The position numbers were made by a program, and so were the translations under genes. From Denitrobaculum tricleocarpae (GTDB lineage: Bacteria > Pseudomonadota > Alphaproteobacteria > Kiloniellales > Kiloniellaceae), in assembly GCF_007004665.1 (NCBI RefSeq), contig NZ_ML660055.1, forward strand, positions 470,452-534,451: a stretch of DNA of 64,000 nt, written 5' to 3'. The notes beneath the pieces are model-generated. The model saw nothing but the letters and a program-made list of their open reading frames with translations, did no database searches and was not told the origin of the DNA. Of this stretch, positions 63,759 to 64,000 are shown in pieces. How positions within the stretch are numbered: the stretch's first letter is position 1; each line of letters opens with the position of its first letter.

Positions 63759-64000
63759 GGGTCTGTACTCAATTGGTGCTTTTCGTGACATTGGAACTGT
63801 GATTCAAGCTTTCTGATGATAGGAGGTTTGGATGGGCAGAAAGTTATTTTATCTAAGCGACGAAGAGTGGTCCCGGATCGAGCCCTATCTTCCGCGCGGT
63901 CGGCGTGGAGCTCATCGGGTTGATGACCGCCGGGTGATCTCCGGGATCGTCCATATGCTCAAGATAGGGGCGCGGTGGCGCGACTGCCCACCAGAATACG
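63759..64000 (+). mobile_element. IS5-family insertion sequence, left end (right end outside window)
   Basis: An IS5-family transposase begins at 63832. Upstream, CTAG at 63756-63759 and the sequence GGTCTGTACTCAATTGGTGC after it are the likely target and terminal inverted repeat. The right end is not in the window, so neither the repeat nor the target duplication can be confirmed. It lies 90 bp past the dehydrogenase stop, so the gene is not broken by it. Confidence 0.65.
63832..64000 (+). CDS. IS5-family transposase, N-terminal part
   Basis: The open frame runs off the right edge after 56 codons. MGRKLFYLSDEEWSRIEPYL and RRVISGIVHMLKIGARWRDCPPEY are the signatures of the DUF4096/IS5-group transposase N-terminus. 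AGGAGG stands 5 nt before the ATG. The DDE catalytic domain would follow beyond the window. Confidence 0.85.
   Translation, partial: MGRKLFYLSDEEWSRIEPYLPRGRRGAHRVDDRRVISGIVHMLKIGARWRDCPPEY

Noticed and set aside
1..64000. tRNA, rRNA, tmRNA or other standard RNA genes
   Set aside because: The intergenic regions were read for the T-loop motif (GGTTCGA-x-x-C) and acceptor pairing; no convincing cloverleaf was found.

Overview
The window is one stretch of an alphaproteobacterial chromosome with coding density and GC content typical of that class. Most gene neighbourhoods are classic alphaproteobacterial ones: maeB-mutS-glnD-murJ-trpS-nfuA; tsaB-rimI with a MucR and a Fur regulator; the miaB-phoH-ybeY-corC-lnt-XRE-metK-trmB run; rimP-nusA-ylxR-infB-rbfA-truB-rpsO-pnp; and fabI-fabB-fabA next to irr. 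The MucR and Irr regulators, an OlsBA-like acyltransferase pair, a bacterial delta-class carbonic anhydrase and a PEP-CTERM protein together suggest a Rhodospirillales/Kiloniellales-type, possibly marine, organism. That placement is an inference. No plasmid, prophage or CRISPR feature was seen. The only mobile element recognised is the left end of an IS5-family insertion sequence at the right edge.

Layout. 1-20742: the N-terminus of a membrane protein (possibly a sensor kinase), NADP-malic enzyme, MutS, a small membrane protein translationally coupled to a chemoreceptor, GlnD, a solute-binding protein, MurJ, TrpS, a TauE/TIGR02186/Usp trio, NfuA, a Bax-like glucosaminidase and a polysaccharide deacetylase. 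21085-35262: a nitroreductase, tRNA-modification and maturation genes (tsaB, rimI, miaB, trmB), regulators (mucR, fur, XRE), OlsB/OlsA-like lipid acyltransferases, and phoH-ybeY-corC-lnt-metK. 35263-45380: the transcription/translation superoperon, with candidate RNA control structures ahead of rimP, rpsO and pnp and a strong terminator after pnp. 45592-49593: smaller accessory genes (GDPD, RidA, NTF2-like, delta carbonic anhydrase, PEP-CTERM protein). 49652-56896: the unsaturated fatty acid operon fabA-fabB-fabI, divergent from irr; then a rubrerythrin, a two-cluster Fe-S CCG protein and a DUF3501 protein. 57454-63669: GST, LysE exporter, LysR regulator, arginase-family enzyme, M19 dipeptidase, SH3 protein and a 2-hydroxyacid dehydrogenase. 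63759-64000: IS5-family end.

The least ordinary DNA is non-coding and lies around irr. Between fabA and irr sits a 263-bp nested inverted repeat that folds on paper into a three-way junction. Between irr and the rubrerythrin gene are three copies of a hairpin with a fixed design (5-bp outer stem, 3-nt TCA bulge, 10-11 bp inner stem), followed by an ICE-like Irr site directly upstream of a TTGACA/TATTAA promoter. This supports a small iron/peroxide-response locus in which Irr would control the rubrerythrin gene, and perhaps the Fe-S and DUF3501 genes. Direct or structural observations, family knowledge and inference are kept apart in the entries. No search, alignment or folding program was run.
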